Origin: Strigamia acuminata
Lineage: Eukaryota; Arthropoda; Chilopoda; Geophilomorpha; Linotaeniidae
Direction: 5' to 3'
Length of the DNA: 64,000 nucleotides
Assembly: GCA_949358305.1 (NCBI GenBank)
Contig: OX442314.1
Span: 42,974,581-43,038,580, forward strand
The notes under the pieces were generated by a model. The model was given only the letters and a program-made list of their open reading frames with translations. It had not been told where the DNA came from and did no database searches. Positions 40,859-51,989 of the stretch are shown here, one piece after another (position 1 is the first letter of the stretch; each line of letters starts with the position of its first letter). Both the position numbers and the translations under genes were made by a program.

Positions 40859-42316
40859 ATGGCACTTAATCAGACAATGGAAAATCAAATACGATTACTT
40901 TCGAACAACCTCTATAATTCGCGGGACGATGGGACACCGGGGAAAGTGGCGTTAGAATGCCCGGATGGACGTGTGCTGGCAGACAAGAACATTCTAAAGG
41001 GCGCGAGTGATTATTTCCGCGCCATGTTCAGTCACAACGTCACGGAAAACGTGACCAACGTGGTCCACATCCCGGACACAACCGCTCAAGTGATAAACAT
41101 CGTAATTAAATTCATATACGGTCAAGACATAAGTGAAATCACCGACAGTCTAACGCGTGAAATACTTTTCGCCGCTGATAAAATGCAATTGAAAAACCTA
41201 TTCGACAAATACTGGATCCCGTATCGCAAATCCATCACTCTGGACAACTATTCAACCGTGTGGCAATTAGCCGAAATGACCGCCGACGATAAAACGGTGG
41301 AAAACGTCGAAATGTTCGTTTCGGAACAGCTCAAACGAATTCCCGATCTTCCTCCCGACGACACAATGGCGCTGTTGCGCTCTCTCGTTGCGCGTGGTAC
41401 TTACAATTTTGCTAAGTTGTCGGACGAGATTCTTCGGGATCTTATATCGTCTAAACATGTGCTCGAATCACAGAAAATTCACGACGCGTTGAACAAAGAG
41501 ATGGCTTCGCGAAGGAAAGGCGAAGTGGAGCCGAGAATTAAGATTCACGCTTTCGCCGTTAACAGATTGCGATGCAAATATTCGGTTAAAACACTGAGCG
41601 ACGTAGAATGGACGAGTTTGCCATTTCGCCGATTTTGCGATTCACGCTGTTTTCCGGCAGTTTCGACAAGCGAAGACTTGTTTTATTTCAAAATCACGGA
41701 TAATAAATTACACGCTGTCCACATGGCGACACGCCGGACCATCACCCAAAGAACGGTAATGGAAAACCAATTGTCATCATTATCGGATGACTTCAGGGTC
41801 GAAGCTGCGACTCGTACACACGTCTACATCAGGACGCATCCGACAACGCATTCTCACTACGCCTGTTTTAATTTCACTCGAATGAGGTGGAGTTTAGTCG
41901 AATTTTCTGAGCATTACGTGCACGACGTGCAGTCGATGCTTTTTGCCACCGGTGACGGCAAGTTTGTCTTCGATGTCGACGAACGGCGCATTAAAGTAGT
42001 CGATACTAAGACAATGACGTGGGCGATGAAGGAGAAGTTGCCCGGTGATTGGAAGAACGTGAGATGTAAGAATCTTAACGAGGCTTGTGGAGGCAAGTTG
42101 ATTTTTGTGCAGAAAGAACCGAGTTGTTTGTTGGTTTACGACATCGTGCGTGATAGTTGGAGTGTTGTTTCAGCGCCGGGCATTGTGGGGAAAGTGACTA
42201 TGTACGCATCTTACGGAAGCGACTGTTTAATACTTGAAAAGATAGTTTGGTCTGAGTGTAGAGTACATTCTTTAAACACTATGAGGATTGTTTCATCGTA
42301 TACTTCATACTTGTAA
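40859..42316 (+). CDS. BTB-BACK-kelch-like protein, intact copy
   Basis: 485 aa, uninterrupted. The BTB domain spans residues ~25-125 (VALECPDGRVLADKNILKGA, SDYFRAMFSHN, FIYGQDISEI), BACK follows at ~130-235 (TVWQLAEMTADDKTVENVEM, LRDLISSKHVL), and the C-terminal half (~240-480) has repeated short strands with W/Y positions typical of a divergent kelch propeller (TMTWAMKEKLPGDW, LLVYDIVRDSWSVVS). Such proteins usually act as substrate adaptors for Cullin-3 ubiquitin ligases; that role is inferred from the layout. The ATG follows an upstream region shared with the copy at 56749. The C-terminal residues (SYTSYL) differ from copy 2. A possible acceptor (TTACTTTCAG, 42366-42375) lies downstream. 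Most likely a functional host gene. Confidence 0.85.
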   Translation: MALNQTMENQIRLLSNNLYNSRDDGTPGKVALECPDGRVLADKNILKGASDYFRAMFSHNVTENVTNVVHIPDTTAQVINIVIKFIYGQDISEITDSLTREILFAADKMQLKNLFDKYWIPYRKSITLDNYSTVWQLAEMTADDKTVENVEMFVSEQLKRIPDLPPDDTMALLRSLVARGTYNFAKLSDEILRDLISSKHVLESQKIHDALNKEMASRRKGEVEPRIKIHAFAVNRLRCKYSVKTLSDVEWTSLPFRRFCDSRCFPAVSTSEDLFYFKITDNKLHAVHMATRRTITQRTVMENQLSSLSDDFRVEAATRTHVYIRTHPTTHSHYACFNFTRMRWSLVEFSEHYVHDVQSMLFATGDGKFVFDVDERRIKVVDTKTMTWAMKEKLPGDWKNVRCKNLNEACGGKLIFVQKEPSCLLVYDIVRDSWSVVSAPGIVGKVTMYASYGSDCLILEKIVWSECRVHSLNTMRIVSSYTSYL

Positions 42317-42605
42317 TGTACCCAGGCATTTTAGTTGCTTCTATTTTGACCTAAGTGTTTAATTTTACTTTCAGGGTGAGGATTTCCGGTAACGAGAAGT
42401 TCCCCCGCGCTTCTCCGCAGCGCCCATTGCGTTTTGCATTTTTACAACATATTTTTTATCTCAAACTGTCTCATACTGTAACGGTATAAAATTTTAAAGA
42501 AAATAAAGGTCTGGTGTTATTCTTTTAAAATGTTAAAATGTTAAAACGGTAATGAGTGCAATATATTTGAAATCGTACAGTAATATTGGTGAAATAATTT
42601 GAGAC

Positions 42606-43878
42606 GTGAAAACAATCGAATCCAGTTACGTGAGTGCAAAAAGTGAAATGAAAAGTGAGTTCAAACCAAAGCTAACTGTGCCGAAGGAGAAAGCGAGCGT
42701 GCGAAAATCACACACGGCCTGTTTTAAATGTGGAGAGGAGGGGCACCGTGTCAACGAGTGCACAGGCGAGGTCCGGTGTTTTGGGTGTAAGGAGGCGGGG
42801 CACATTTCTGCAAACTGCCCAAAAGTCAAGTGCTTCAACTGTGATGCGAACGGGCATTACGCCAACAAGTGTCCGGAACCGAAACGAGAACGAAAATCGA
42901 CGAAACCGAAGGAGGTGAAGACGCACGCATGCAAGAAGATAGGAGAAGTCATGATCCCGAAATTCGCAACCATAATGACGGTCGCGGGACGCTCGTGCAC
43001 GGCAGGCATCGACACGCAGAGTGAGTTGTGTTTGGTCAGCAAAACGTTCGCGGGACAGGCGGGAGTCGACGAGCCGAAATTTGCGTACAAAATTCGTGGA
43101 TTCAACTACGGGGTCAGTCAGGATGAACAAATTTATTTGGGCCGCACGAAATATCGCGTGGAAGCGGTACCATTCCACGTTGTTGACGACGAGGTGATGT
43201 CGACGGACATTTGGGTGGGGCAGCCATTTCTGGAGCACCAGGGCGTAAAGATGACGGTAGAAAGCGGGAAAATTTCGTTTTGCAATACGACGACAATCGA
43301 CGGAGGACTTCGACGCATCGAACTGGAAGTGCGAGCGAAGCCGAGGGCATTAGTGACGGGCGAAGAGACGGTAATCGAAGCACATTCGATAAGTTTTATT
43401 GAAATGAGAGTGCGAGGTGACGACGGAACTGTTTATTTGTGCAACGAGCTTTCGAACTTTGATGGACTTGAGGTGTTAGAAGGGGTAACGAACGTAGAGG
43501 AAGGACGAATGAGAATTCCAATAATGAATCGGGGGGTGTCGGCGGTTCAGGTGCGAAAAATGGAAGAAATTGGGAGACATTGAAACGATTGACGACCCAC
43601 CGTCGTTGCAATGCAGTGAAGTGAAGCGAGTGGAATCGAGGGGTGAGTCTATTATTTCATTACACGATCTTAAAGTGGGCGAGGGGGTGTCGGAAGAAAA
43701 CAAATTGAGAGTAGTCGGGTTGGTTAACAAATTTAGAGACTGTTTCGCAACAAATTTGTCAGAGGTGGAAAAATTCGAAAATTTAAAAATGGATATCCAA
43801 TTGACGACAGATAGGGCGGTAAATTTGAGGCGGTATCCATACTCATCGGCGCAACAACGGGAGATCGACGCAACATGA
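42606..43878 (+). pseudogene. Ty3/Gypsy fragment: nucleocapsid, protease, RT start
   Basis: Three CCHC zinc knuckles in a row (CFKCGEEGHRVNEC, CFGCKEAGHISANC, CFNCDANGHYANKC) are followed by an aspartic-protease-like IDTQSELCLVS, with DTQS in place of DTGS. The frame closes at 43583. From 43570 another frame gives NKFRDCFATNLSEVE and RRYPYSSAQQREID, the start of Ty3 RT, ending at 43878. No RT core remains. The three knuckles distinguish it from the 21.5-kb Ty3 element, which has none. Confidence 0.8.
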
Positions 43879-44157
43879 ATCAGCCTTTTCGTCCTGCGCA
43901 ATAATTTCCCCCTTAACACCAAGTATCTCAATGGTCGTTCTCTTCTCCCTAAAATTGATGACATCACTGGCCTAGCCCTAATTACCGCCCCAGACCTCCT
44001 AACCATTACCGAAACATGGCTGACTCCCGACTGTCCAGATGATATTCTTCTTATCCCTGGCTACTCCCTCGCCCGCTCTGACCGTCCCTCACGGGGAGGT
44101 GGAGTCGCCCTGTATTTCAAATCACCACATCCACTTCAATCCTTGAAGACGAATTAG
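43879..44157 (+). pseudogene. LINE endonuclease (APE-like) fragment
   Basis: An open stretch without a Met encodes NGRSLLPKIDDITGLALITA, LLTITETWLTPDCPDD and RSDRPSRGGGVALYFKS. The TETWL and RGGGVA motifs are those of the N-terminal endonuclease of Jockey-type non-LTR retrotransposons. It starts exactly at the TGA that ends the Ty3 frame and stops at TAG 44155. Confidence 0.8.
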
Positions 44158-44177
44158 CACTTCCACAGTTTTCACCG

Positions 44178-44576
44178 ATGATAAACCGTTTAAGAGCCGA
44201 AAATAGCCTGATTATTTCTGAAGAACACGAAACTGCAGACGAAACTCCTGTAGAAGAAATTATTCAGGAATATAGTATGGTAGCTATGGAAAAAGTACTT
44301 AATCATGTAAACACAATGGTATCGTCGATGTACGCAAGTATTGCCGTCATACAGAATGATGTGGCCAGACTACTCGCAATCGAAAATAAAAAAGCACGCC
44401 GGTGCAATTCTACAAAGGATGCTGAGGAAATTCAACTGGCGTTCATGTTGCCCGCCAACACACATAAAGAGTTGGAAAACATTGAGAAAATCCTAAGTAA
44501 TGACGCGGATGCTAAGAAACATTTTGTCAGATTTATATGTATGTATGTACATTATTTTATAACATTAGTAAACTGA
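44178..44576 (+). pseudogene. DUF4806-like fragment
   Basis: The 132-codon frame has an acidic start and a C-terminal CNSTKDAEEIQLAFMLPANT with HKELENIEKILSNDADAKKH. The pattern of a Pro/Asn turn followed by E-L-x-x-[IL]-E resembles the start of the DUF4806 domain found in arthropod and cnidarian element-associated proteins. The domain breaks off at FVRFICMYVHYF. Confidence 0.45.
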
Positions 44577-44589
44577 TCTGATTTCATTT

Positions 44590-47494
44590 GCGCTATTACT
44601 CTGTAACTGACATTTAAGCTGGTCGAATGCAGAGGTTCAACTGGATGGCAAATGCAATCGCAAATATTCCCCTTGTCGTCACAAGCGGGACCAAGCCAGT
44701 TGACGGTTCAACTACGGCTTTGACTCCACCCGGAGCAACCGCAACTTCCAATGTTGGTTTTGCGGATGTGTCGAAATTATTGGGCACAGAGACCACGTTT
44801 GGTGATTCTTGGCCCGCCGATTTAGAGGCGCTGGTAAATAAATCGCTTTTCGCTACCTCAGCAGAATTTAGGGAGCAACTAGTTGAAAAACTAGTTATTC
44901 CTGAAAACGCCAAATACCTGAATCCGCCTAAAGTGGACGGCACTTTTTTGCGGAGATGCAGCCCTGGATAAGGGCAAAAGATACAACGACGCAAAAGCAC
45001 CAGAAAGCCATTTTGAAAACGTTTATTTCGCTTGCTTCGGCAATGCAGGAAATCGTGGCGGGAATGTTGGATCCCACTTCTTTGCTTACCCACCTGGCCG
45101 AGGCCATGACGTTACTGGGTGCGATGAACACGGCAGCAACGTTGCGCCGGCGTACGGACTTTGCAGATTCGCTCGCGCCCAGGTACAAGCAATTTGCAAA
45201 GGGGAAAATTATTTTCCCTTTCGATCTATTTGGTCCGGATCTATCTAAGCAAATTAAAGAATACGATGAGTTGAAGAAGATCACCACCAAAGCCACGTAC
45301 GATAAAGCTGAAGCTCGCAAGACCGACAAAGACAAAACCTCTCGTCGGTTCCACCCGTACAATAGGTACAATAGCAAGCGCTCGGATTATTCGAAAAATT
45401 CCGATTTTAAGCGTTCATATAGTAGGGACATTGTTTGTTCTAATTCTGTAACTGTGATTACTAATTCCGATTCTCTTTGTAGATCGGGGGAAGAGCCAGC
45501 GCGGAAAATCGTACAAGAAATAGCTGCAAGTTCACATGTAATCGAATACTAGTATGTAAGAAATAAAGAGTTGTTCTTTAAAATACCTGAATTGCATCTA
45601 TCCTTTAAGCCAGGAAACTTACAAAACTACTTGCCTGCTTGGCGTAAGATTACTTCCAATCCCTTTGTTCTATCCACCTTATCGGGGATAAAATTCGATT
45701 TAAATATCGACAAACTTATTCACGTCAAGAGAACTGAATGCAAAATGAATTTGAGTGAGACTTTAGCGATTTCACAAGCTGTGGACAAGCTTTGCCGTCA
45801 AGGTATAATTAAACAAGTCGACCACGTCGAAGGCGAATACCTAAGTCCTATTTTTGCCGTCCCTAAACCGAATGGCTCCGTACGGATTATTTTAAATCTA
45901 AAGAAGTTTAACAAGAGTTTGGAGTATCTCCATTTTAAAATGGCCTCGCTAAAGGACGCAATAAATTTAATGAAAAAAAATCAATATATGTTCAAGATCG
46001 ATCTAACAAACGCATTTTATCTGTTAGCAATTAAGGCCGAATTCAAGAAATATGTGCGGTTTTTGTGGCAAGGCCAGCTCTACGAGTACCAGGTCATGCC
46101 AATGGGTTTGGCAAGTGCCCCACGGACCTTTACTAAGGTCATGTGCCCGGTTTTTTCTGAGTTAAAGACTTGGGGAATTTGCGGAATTCCGTATCTAGAC
46201 GACGGAATTTTCCTGTGTGACACTTTTAACGAAGCTCAAAACGCTTGTAGCGACGTGATAGACTTTTTCCAAGAATTAGGTCTTTGCATTAATTGGGAAA
46301 AATCCGAATTTATCCCCAAGACTAGAATAGAATTCTTAGGCTTAACGCTAGATTCTAGAAAAATGGAAGTTTCACTTCCAGAAAGGAAAGTCAATAAGAT
46401 AACTAAACTAGCTTCGCGTCTTCTCCAATTGGAGAGCTTTTCTATTCAAGATTTGGCCATTTTTATTGGTAACTTGGTCTCTGCTGAACCAGCACTTTCT
46501 GACGGTTTTTGGAATATAAAGCCTTTAGAATCCTTCAAGACGGGACAATTGTTTTTACATAACCGTAATTATAACACCTTGGTCCAAAATTACCCCATAT
46601 CAAAGCTGAGTTAATTAGATGGACTAAAGTAGAGAACTTCTCCCCCAAAAGTCTAATCCGTTGCGAAGTGGACACGGAGGTGTTCACCGACGCTTCTAAT
46701 TTGGGCTGGGGAGCCAGCTGGAACTCCCTCACTGCAAATGGCCAGTGGACAGCCCAGGAAAGTACTTTTCATATTAATGTTAAGGAACTTTTGGCCCTTG
46801 GTTCGCCTGGAAGGCTTTTTACCCTTTTGATGGCAAACAACATGTGTTGTTTCATTCTGACAGCTCCACGGTAGTGAGCGTGTTCCGAAACCAGGGCAGC
46901 AAAGTCCAACAACTCCACCACTTTGGGAGATTGGTGTGGAAAGATTCCCAAAAACTAAAAATGGATTTTTCGGTAGTTCACATCCCCGGGAAGGAAAACG
47001 TTATGGCCGACTATTTGTCGCGCAATTTTCTAACTACAGATGGGGAATGGAGTTTATCTCCTAACATTTTTAATAAAATAACTTCCCTGTATGGCTTACC
47101 TGAGGTTGATCTTTTTGCAACAAGACTAAACCACAAACTACCAAAATATTTTTCTTGGAGCCCTGATCCTTTTGCTTACAGGATAGATGATTTTTCCCAC
47201 TCTTGGAAAAAACTGTTCGCTTATGCTTTTCCGCCATTTTGTCTTATTTCTAGGATTTTACAAAAGATCCGTCAGGATCAAGCCGCAATACTCCTAGCAG
47301 TACCCAAATGGACCTCGCAAGCGTGGTTTGCACCATTGTTGGATTGCCTGATCGCAAAACCAGTGTCCTTTCCTGCCCTGTGTGAAAACTGGCGTTTTAC
47401 TGTTCACATTCCCTTTAATGTGTTGATTTTATTTGTTATTTTGTATTTTTATCCTACATTTAATATTTGTGTATTTTTACTTCCTTTGATGTAA
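44590..47494 (+). pseudogene. DIRS-type retrotransposon relic: Gag, RT, RNase H
   Basis: Gag-like frames 44627-44971 and 44956-45552 overlap with a frameshift in a T-run near 44945 (LNPPKVDGTF, then MQPWIRAKD, FDLFGPDLSKQIKEYDE). The RT frame (45571-46614) has IFAVPKPNGSVRIILNLKKF, KIDLTNAFY, PMGLASAPRTFTK and the catalytic YLDDGIF near residue 206. RNase H pieces follow in shifted frames (FTDASNLGWGASW, HSDSSTV, HIPGKENVMADYLSRN), then LFATRLNHKLPKYFSWSPDP and YAFPPFCLISRIL, a conserved DIRS region often linked to a methyltransferase-like domain. Frameshifts at ~44950, ~46605 and ~46860 make it inactive. DIRS elements integrate by a tyrosine recombinase; its remnant is at 48230-48470. Confidence 0.8.
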
Positions 47495-48010
47495 TATTTC
47501 GGTGTCATTCATTTCATTTTATATTTCCTAACTTGATAACTTTGCATTGGTGTTTGTGTATTTTTTATTCAATTGTTCTAGTATTTTAATGTCATTTTAT
47601 TTGATTTATATATTCCGATTTGGATATATTCCTTTTAATGTTCTATCGTTTATTATTCTGTGAAACTTAATTTAATATTTTGTATTCAATTTTAACATGT
47701 CTATCTTTCACATTTAGTGTCATTAACCTTTTATTTAAAGAGGGTTAGATTATTGTCACATGACCTGGCTTCAGCTCTCCTTCTAGGAATGCAGCTGAAG
47801 CCAATTATCGGATTAGTGGTGCTCCAATAGGAGCGTTTTTGTATATATCTTTTTGAAGACAATAAAGTTTAACCCCAGTGAGTGTACAAAATTCATGGTG
47901 GAAGCAAGCTGCAGATTTATTTCAAAACATACACTTAAATTACAAAGAAGCCAGAGACTTTAGAAATACCAACTAAAAGCGATTGGAATCTACACCCTGA
48001 ATCACCTGAC
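47495..48010. other. AT-rich stretch with an LTR-like 3' segment
   Basis: 47495-47740 holds no gene. 47756-47905 begins TGTCACATGACCTGG and has an ACAATAAAGTTTAACCCC signal, like the R region of an LTR. It may be a short LTR remnant that interrupts the DIRS element. Confidence 0.35.
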
Positions 48011-48470
48011 GTTAATCCATCAACCAGATGCCCAGTTTCCTCTCCAGGCCCTGCAGCTCCTTGGCTGCAAAGTCAGTGGAGTGACCTCCAAGCAGGAGGC
48101 TTTTCGCCGGACGCTACCAAGCTGTACGCGGCCGGGTGGAGACCGACGACTGTCACAACATATTCAGCGGGAATTAAGAGGTGGACGGAATTTTCTGGTG
48201 AAGGGACACCCCTTATTCCAATCCACTCCCTCTCAGTCTCGACCCAACCTATCGCTTAACGCTCGCCAAGACTGCAAATTTTATCGCCTCAAGATTTAAT
48301 GAAGGCTTGTCCCACTCTACCATTTCGGGTAATTTAGCGGCCATTACCGACGCAGGTCTCATTGACCCGTCAATAAGATCCGATGAGCGAATCGTCCGTA
48401 TTCTTAAAGGAATTAACAACATTAGGCCGAATTTACCACGTTACGTGGCCACTTGGGACGTGGGCTTAGC
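48010..48470 (+). pseudogene. DIRS tyrosine recombinase, N-terminal part only
   Basis: Across shifted frames the text reads TLAKTANFIASRFNEGLSHS, TISGNLAAITDAGLID, ILKGINNIRPNLPRY and TWDVGLAQ, the N-terminal helical half of DIRS recombinases, which ends in a conserved R-P...TWDV. The catalytic half (R, H, R, Y) is absent because transposase sequence starts at 48472. Confidence 0.7.
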
Positions 48471-48471
48471 A

Positions 48472-48880
48472 CAGGGAAGTTTGCTGTTTTCACAGCACCT
48501 GGTGGTGTAATATGTCCTATGTCTAAGTTTACCCAGGTAGTGCATCTGACCGGCTCATTGTATCAGAATGTGGCATATTGGATCTCTTAGAGAATGGTGA
48601 TAATGTTATGGCTGACAAGAGATTTTTGATTGAAGACTTATTATTACTAAGAGGTTGTAGATTAAACATTCCACCTTTTTTGAGAAATAAACACCAGTTT
48701 GATGTATCTGAAATTGTGGAAGGAAGAAGAATTCCTGAAATACGAATACATATTGAAAGAACAATGGGAAGGATTAAAAATTTTCATATTTTGGAAGGGA
48801 CTTTGCCGATCACGATGGCGTTGGAACCACTGATGGAAAGCATGTCAGGATGCAAAAACCATTCAACAGTGGCTCATTAA
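48472..48880 (+). pseudogene. DDE_Tnp_4 (ISL2EU type) middle and C-terminal fragment
   Basis: This is close to 20540-20764 up to GCRLNIPPF, then continues with the part missing there: RIPEIRIHIERTMGRIKNFH and ILEGTLPITMALEPLMESM. A frameshift lies near 48530. Confidence 0.75.
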
Positions 48881-49230
48881 ATTTCAACTACAAACACTAC
48901 TTCAGTAAAGTTCTGTTTGCTGTAGCTGCAGCTAATTATAATTTCATTTATGTTGATGTTGGCAATTCTGGGAGTGATTGTGATTCGGGAATTTTGCACG
49001 ACCACGCGTTGCCACCTTCGAAGCAGACGATGACATGGCTGTTTTTGAAGAAAGTTTAATAAATGCTCTGTATATTCGTCCATTTATATATGACAAATGC
49101 GATCCCGACCATAGTGGGAAAAATAAAATCAGCAATGCATGGGACGAAATAGCCGTGGAGTGTGAAAAACCGACAAAAGTCAGCGAGGAACTTACATGTT
49201 CAAGGAATCTTCTAATTTATTCCAGTTATC
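48881..49230 (+). pseudogene. PIF-Harbinger fragments: DDE piece and MADF piece
   Basis: NYKHYFSKVLFAVAAANYNF followed by IYVDVGNSGSD is the first catalytic block of HARBI1-like transposases. Directly after it, in another frame, FEESLINALYIRPFIYDKCD and ISNAWDEIAVEC match the start of a MADF domain, the DNA-binding partner protein of Harbinger elements. Both are fragments. Confidence 0.6.
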
Positions 49231-49439
49231 CTGAATGGCAGACAGAAAGTTTATAATGCATGAGAATGATTAGTCTCAATAGACCAATTTCCCATTTCTT
49301 TAGTTTAAAAAATTGTAAAGTTGCTACACTTACTGAAAGTAAACCGCAGTTTCTAACAAAAATGTATATGTTCTGGTACCATGATGAAATTGATAATTCA
49401 GCCACTCCACTCATTTCTGTCGAATCCTCCACCATGGAA

Positions 49440-50780
49440 AATTCTAAATCCAACGAGGAAATCACCCAACCTACGGCATTAGAAACAGCTGATTTTGTTG
49501 GGAAAATGGACAAATTGTTTGATTGCTTTAACATAAGTTCAAATAAACTTTTCCTTTGCATGTTTTTATACGTTTTATTGCATAAATATCTGTCATTAAG
49601 TAATAAATTAATCAAAATTCATTATTTGCTTAATTTTAAGATCCAGACCCAGACCTTACTGAAACTGAGTTGGCTCAAGCATAATTAAAAAGAGCCAAAG
49701 CAGAACTACAAATAACTCAAGAGAAATAGAAAACCACTGAAGCAAAATTACATGACGCTCAACAGAAATTAAAATCCACCGAGTCCAAACTTGAAAAAAG
49801 TTAGGAGAAAATTTTGATAAAAATATAGAAAAGTTACAGTCCATAGAGATTGTTAAAAATACACTTTTGATATTGCCAGCATGAAGGATTCAAAAAAATG
49901 GATGAAGTTTTATACAGAGTTTAAAGATTACAGTTCATTTAAATGTTTATTTACATTTTTAGAAGAAGATTTACCCCACTTAGTTTACACCAGTTCCAGA
50001 TCAGAAGAAAGTAGTAGAGGGAAAGGTAAGGCATATAGATCTCTTTCCCATCAAAATGAAATGTTTTTAGTGTTATGTAGACTGAGGGTTGGATTATTGG
50101 TAGAAGATTTAGCCTTTAGGTTTAGTGTATCTTCCAGTACTGTGTCTCGAATCTTCAGTACTTGGATTGATTTTTTACACAATAGGTTAAGTCAGATACC
50201 CATATGGTTATCAAAAGAGGCTGTAGTGTCTGACATGTCTAAGTGTTTTTACGATTTGTACCCTGAGACAAAGGTTATACTAGATTGCACTGAGTTATTT
50301 ATTGAAACACTGAGCTGTTACAGAGTCCAGTCTGAAACCTATTCATCATACAAACATCATAATACAGCAAAGAGACTTATGGGGATAGCGCCAACTGGAT
50401 TCATCACATTAATTTCGGATCTTGCACCTGGGCGAATTTCAGATAGGGAGATTACATCCCAAAATGGATTGATAAATTTATTAAACAAAAATGATGCTGT
50501 TATGGCTGATAGAAGATTTCTAATTGATGATTTACTTGCTACAAAAAAAGTTAAATTAACATTCCACCATTTTTAAATGGGCAAAGTCAACTGACTGCAG
50601 CACAGAAGCAAGAAACTCGAAAAATTGCTAGTGTGCGAATTCATGTGGAGAGGGTAATTGAGAGGGTTAAAAACTTTAGACTGATAAGTTATATTGTCCT
50701 AATTTCAATAACTCATGATCTTAATAAAGTGTGGAAAGTGTGTTGTCATTTAAGCAATTACACAAATGATATTATTGTTA
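49440..50780 (+). pseudogene. ISL2EU-type transposase, longest copy of the family
   Basis: It starts with a short P-like piece (ALETADFVGKMDKLFD, 49480-49550), an intron-like gap, a coiled coil with three stops (AELQITQEK, AKLHDAQQKLKSTESKLEKS, 49640-49803), then the frame 49881-50576: HLVYTSSRSEESSRGKGKAY, the helix-turn-helix SVSSSTVSRIFSTWIDFL, VILDCTELFIE, SDLAPGRISDRE and AVMADRRFLIDDLLATKK. A one-base loss near 50560 breaks the frame; RIHVERVIERVKNFRL follows in the next frame. All three acidic sites are present but not in one frame. Confidence 0.75.
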
Positions 50781-50925
50781 CTTAAATCTTGTAATTTTTC
50801 AAAATTGATTCCCTAGTACAATACAGTATAATGACCAATCTGAACTACCAGAATCATTATTCTCTGATCAAGCCACAGATCAACAAGCTACGGTTTCCAA
50901 TAAAACCATCTGCTAAAAAGACTCA

Positions 50926-51300
50926 ATGGCCGCGATTAAGAATGTGAATAACGGAAAGGATGGTAGTGAAGGCAACCCGGAAAAACCGACTCGCAATCCA
51001 CTCGATAAATGGATTAATTGTCCGGTTTGCGAGGGGCAAAGGGTAATTTCTTTACCCGAAAATATGCAGTCATTGTGCGGCAACTGTTTGGGTCATGGTG
51101 TGGTTTATGGTTTGGAGCCATTGGAACGCTGGTACCGAATAAACAGAGTGCCCCGCGGTAGTCAAATCACTCCAGGGACGTGGATGTCCGTCACACCTTG
51201 GTTTGCAAGAGCAAAGCCAACCGGGCATCGCGTGGACCACGAGGTAAAAGCGGGCTGGACAACGCAACGGTCGCGACGATCGAAACGCCCAGCTTTTAAC
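50926..51300 (+). CDS. Cys-rich zinc-binding-like protein of the repeat family, less damaged copy
   Basis: The frame from ATG 50926 encodes DKWINCPVCEGQRVISLPEN and SLCGNCLGHGVVYGLEPLER, two CxxC pairs 20 residues apart, a possible zinc ribbon. A basic stretch (TTQRSRRSKRPAF) follows before the join with unrelated transposase DNA near 51305. The 35417-36402 copy has lost the first CxxC. Not recognised; it lies just downstream of ISL2EU-type transposases in both places, so it may be a second protein of that element. Confidence 0.4.
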
Positions 51301-51344
51301 CATTCCGGATACAACATTCCTGAATTATATTCGTCCTGGAGATG

Positions 51345-51975
51345 AAGTTGTGGCAGCTATCACTAAAGGGAAACCTCAATTATCTGAAAAAGAGGTTACT
51401 GATACTCGTAGAATTGCAACAGTTCGTATCAATGTTGAACGATGTTGAAGTTCAACATCGTTCAACAGTTGAACAGTAGCTCATCAAATTTCAACTACAA
51501 ACACTACTTCAGTAAAGTTCTGCTTGCTGCTTCATTTATGTTGATGTTGGAAATTCTGGGAGTGATGGTGATTCGGGAATTTTGCACAAATCCAAATTTG
51601 GCAAATTACTCCAAAGTGATAAATTAAAATTGCCAAAGCCTGCTAAAATGGGAAGACATAACATTCCGTTTTTTTTTATTGGAGATCAAGCTTTCCTCTG
51701 CAACCTGATTTAATGTGGCCACACAAAGGGAGTGATTCGACGGACACCAAGAAAATCTTCAATTATCGTTTGTGCCGAGCAAGAAGAGTAGTGGAAAATG
51801 CATTTGGAATCACGAGCAACAGATTTAGAATATTTAGAAGTGAACTTCAAGCAGGATTGGCTGCGATCAAAATCGCCAACCAAAATATAGTACATGGTGC
51901 AAGTACTATAAAAATAGTCATTTTTCACGACGTAAAAATCACATCAGGTGAGCTGCGCTTCCATGTTTAAATAAA
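51345..51975 (+). pseudogene. DDE_4 end piece plus HARBI1-like transposase fragment
   Basis: 51355-51440 copies the KGKPQLSEKEVTDTRRIATV end seen at 37225. From 51470, in shifting frames: the YVDVGNSGSDGDSGIL block, GRHNIPFFFIGDQAFPLQPD, then FNYRLCRARRVVENAFGITS. These are the three catalytic blocks of PIF-Harbinger transposases, with the last acidic residue in VVENAFG. A perfect GTTGAACGATGTTGAAGTTC-type inverted repeat marks the junction near 51432-51470. Confidence 0.65.
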
Positions 51976-51989
51976 AAAAATCTTTGAAA

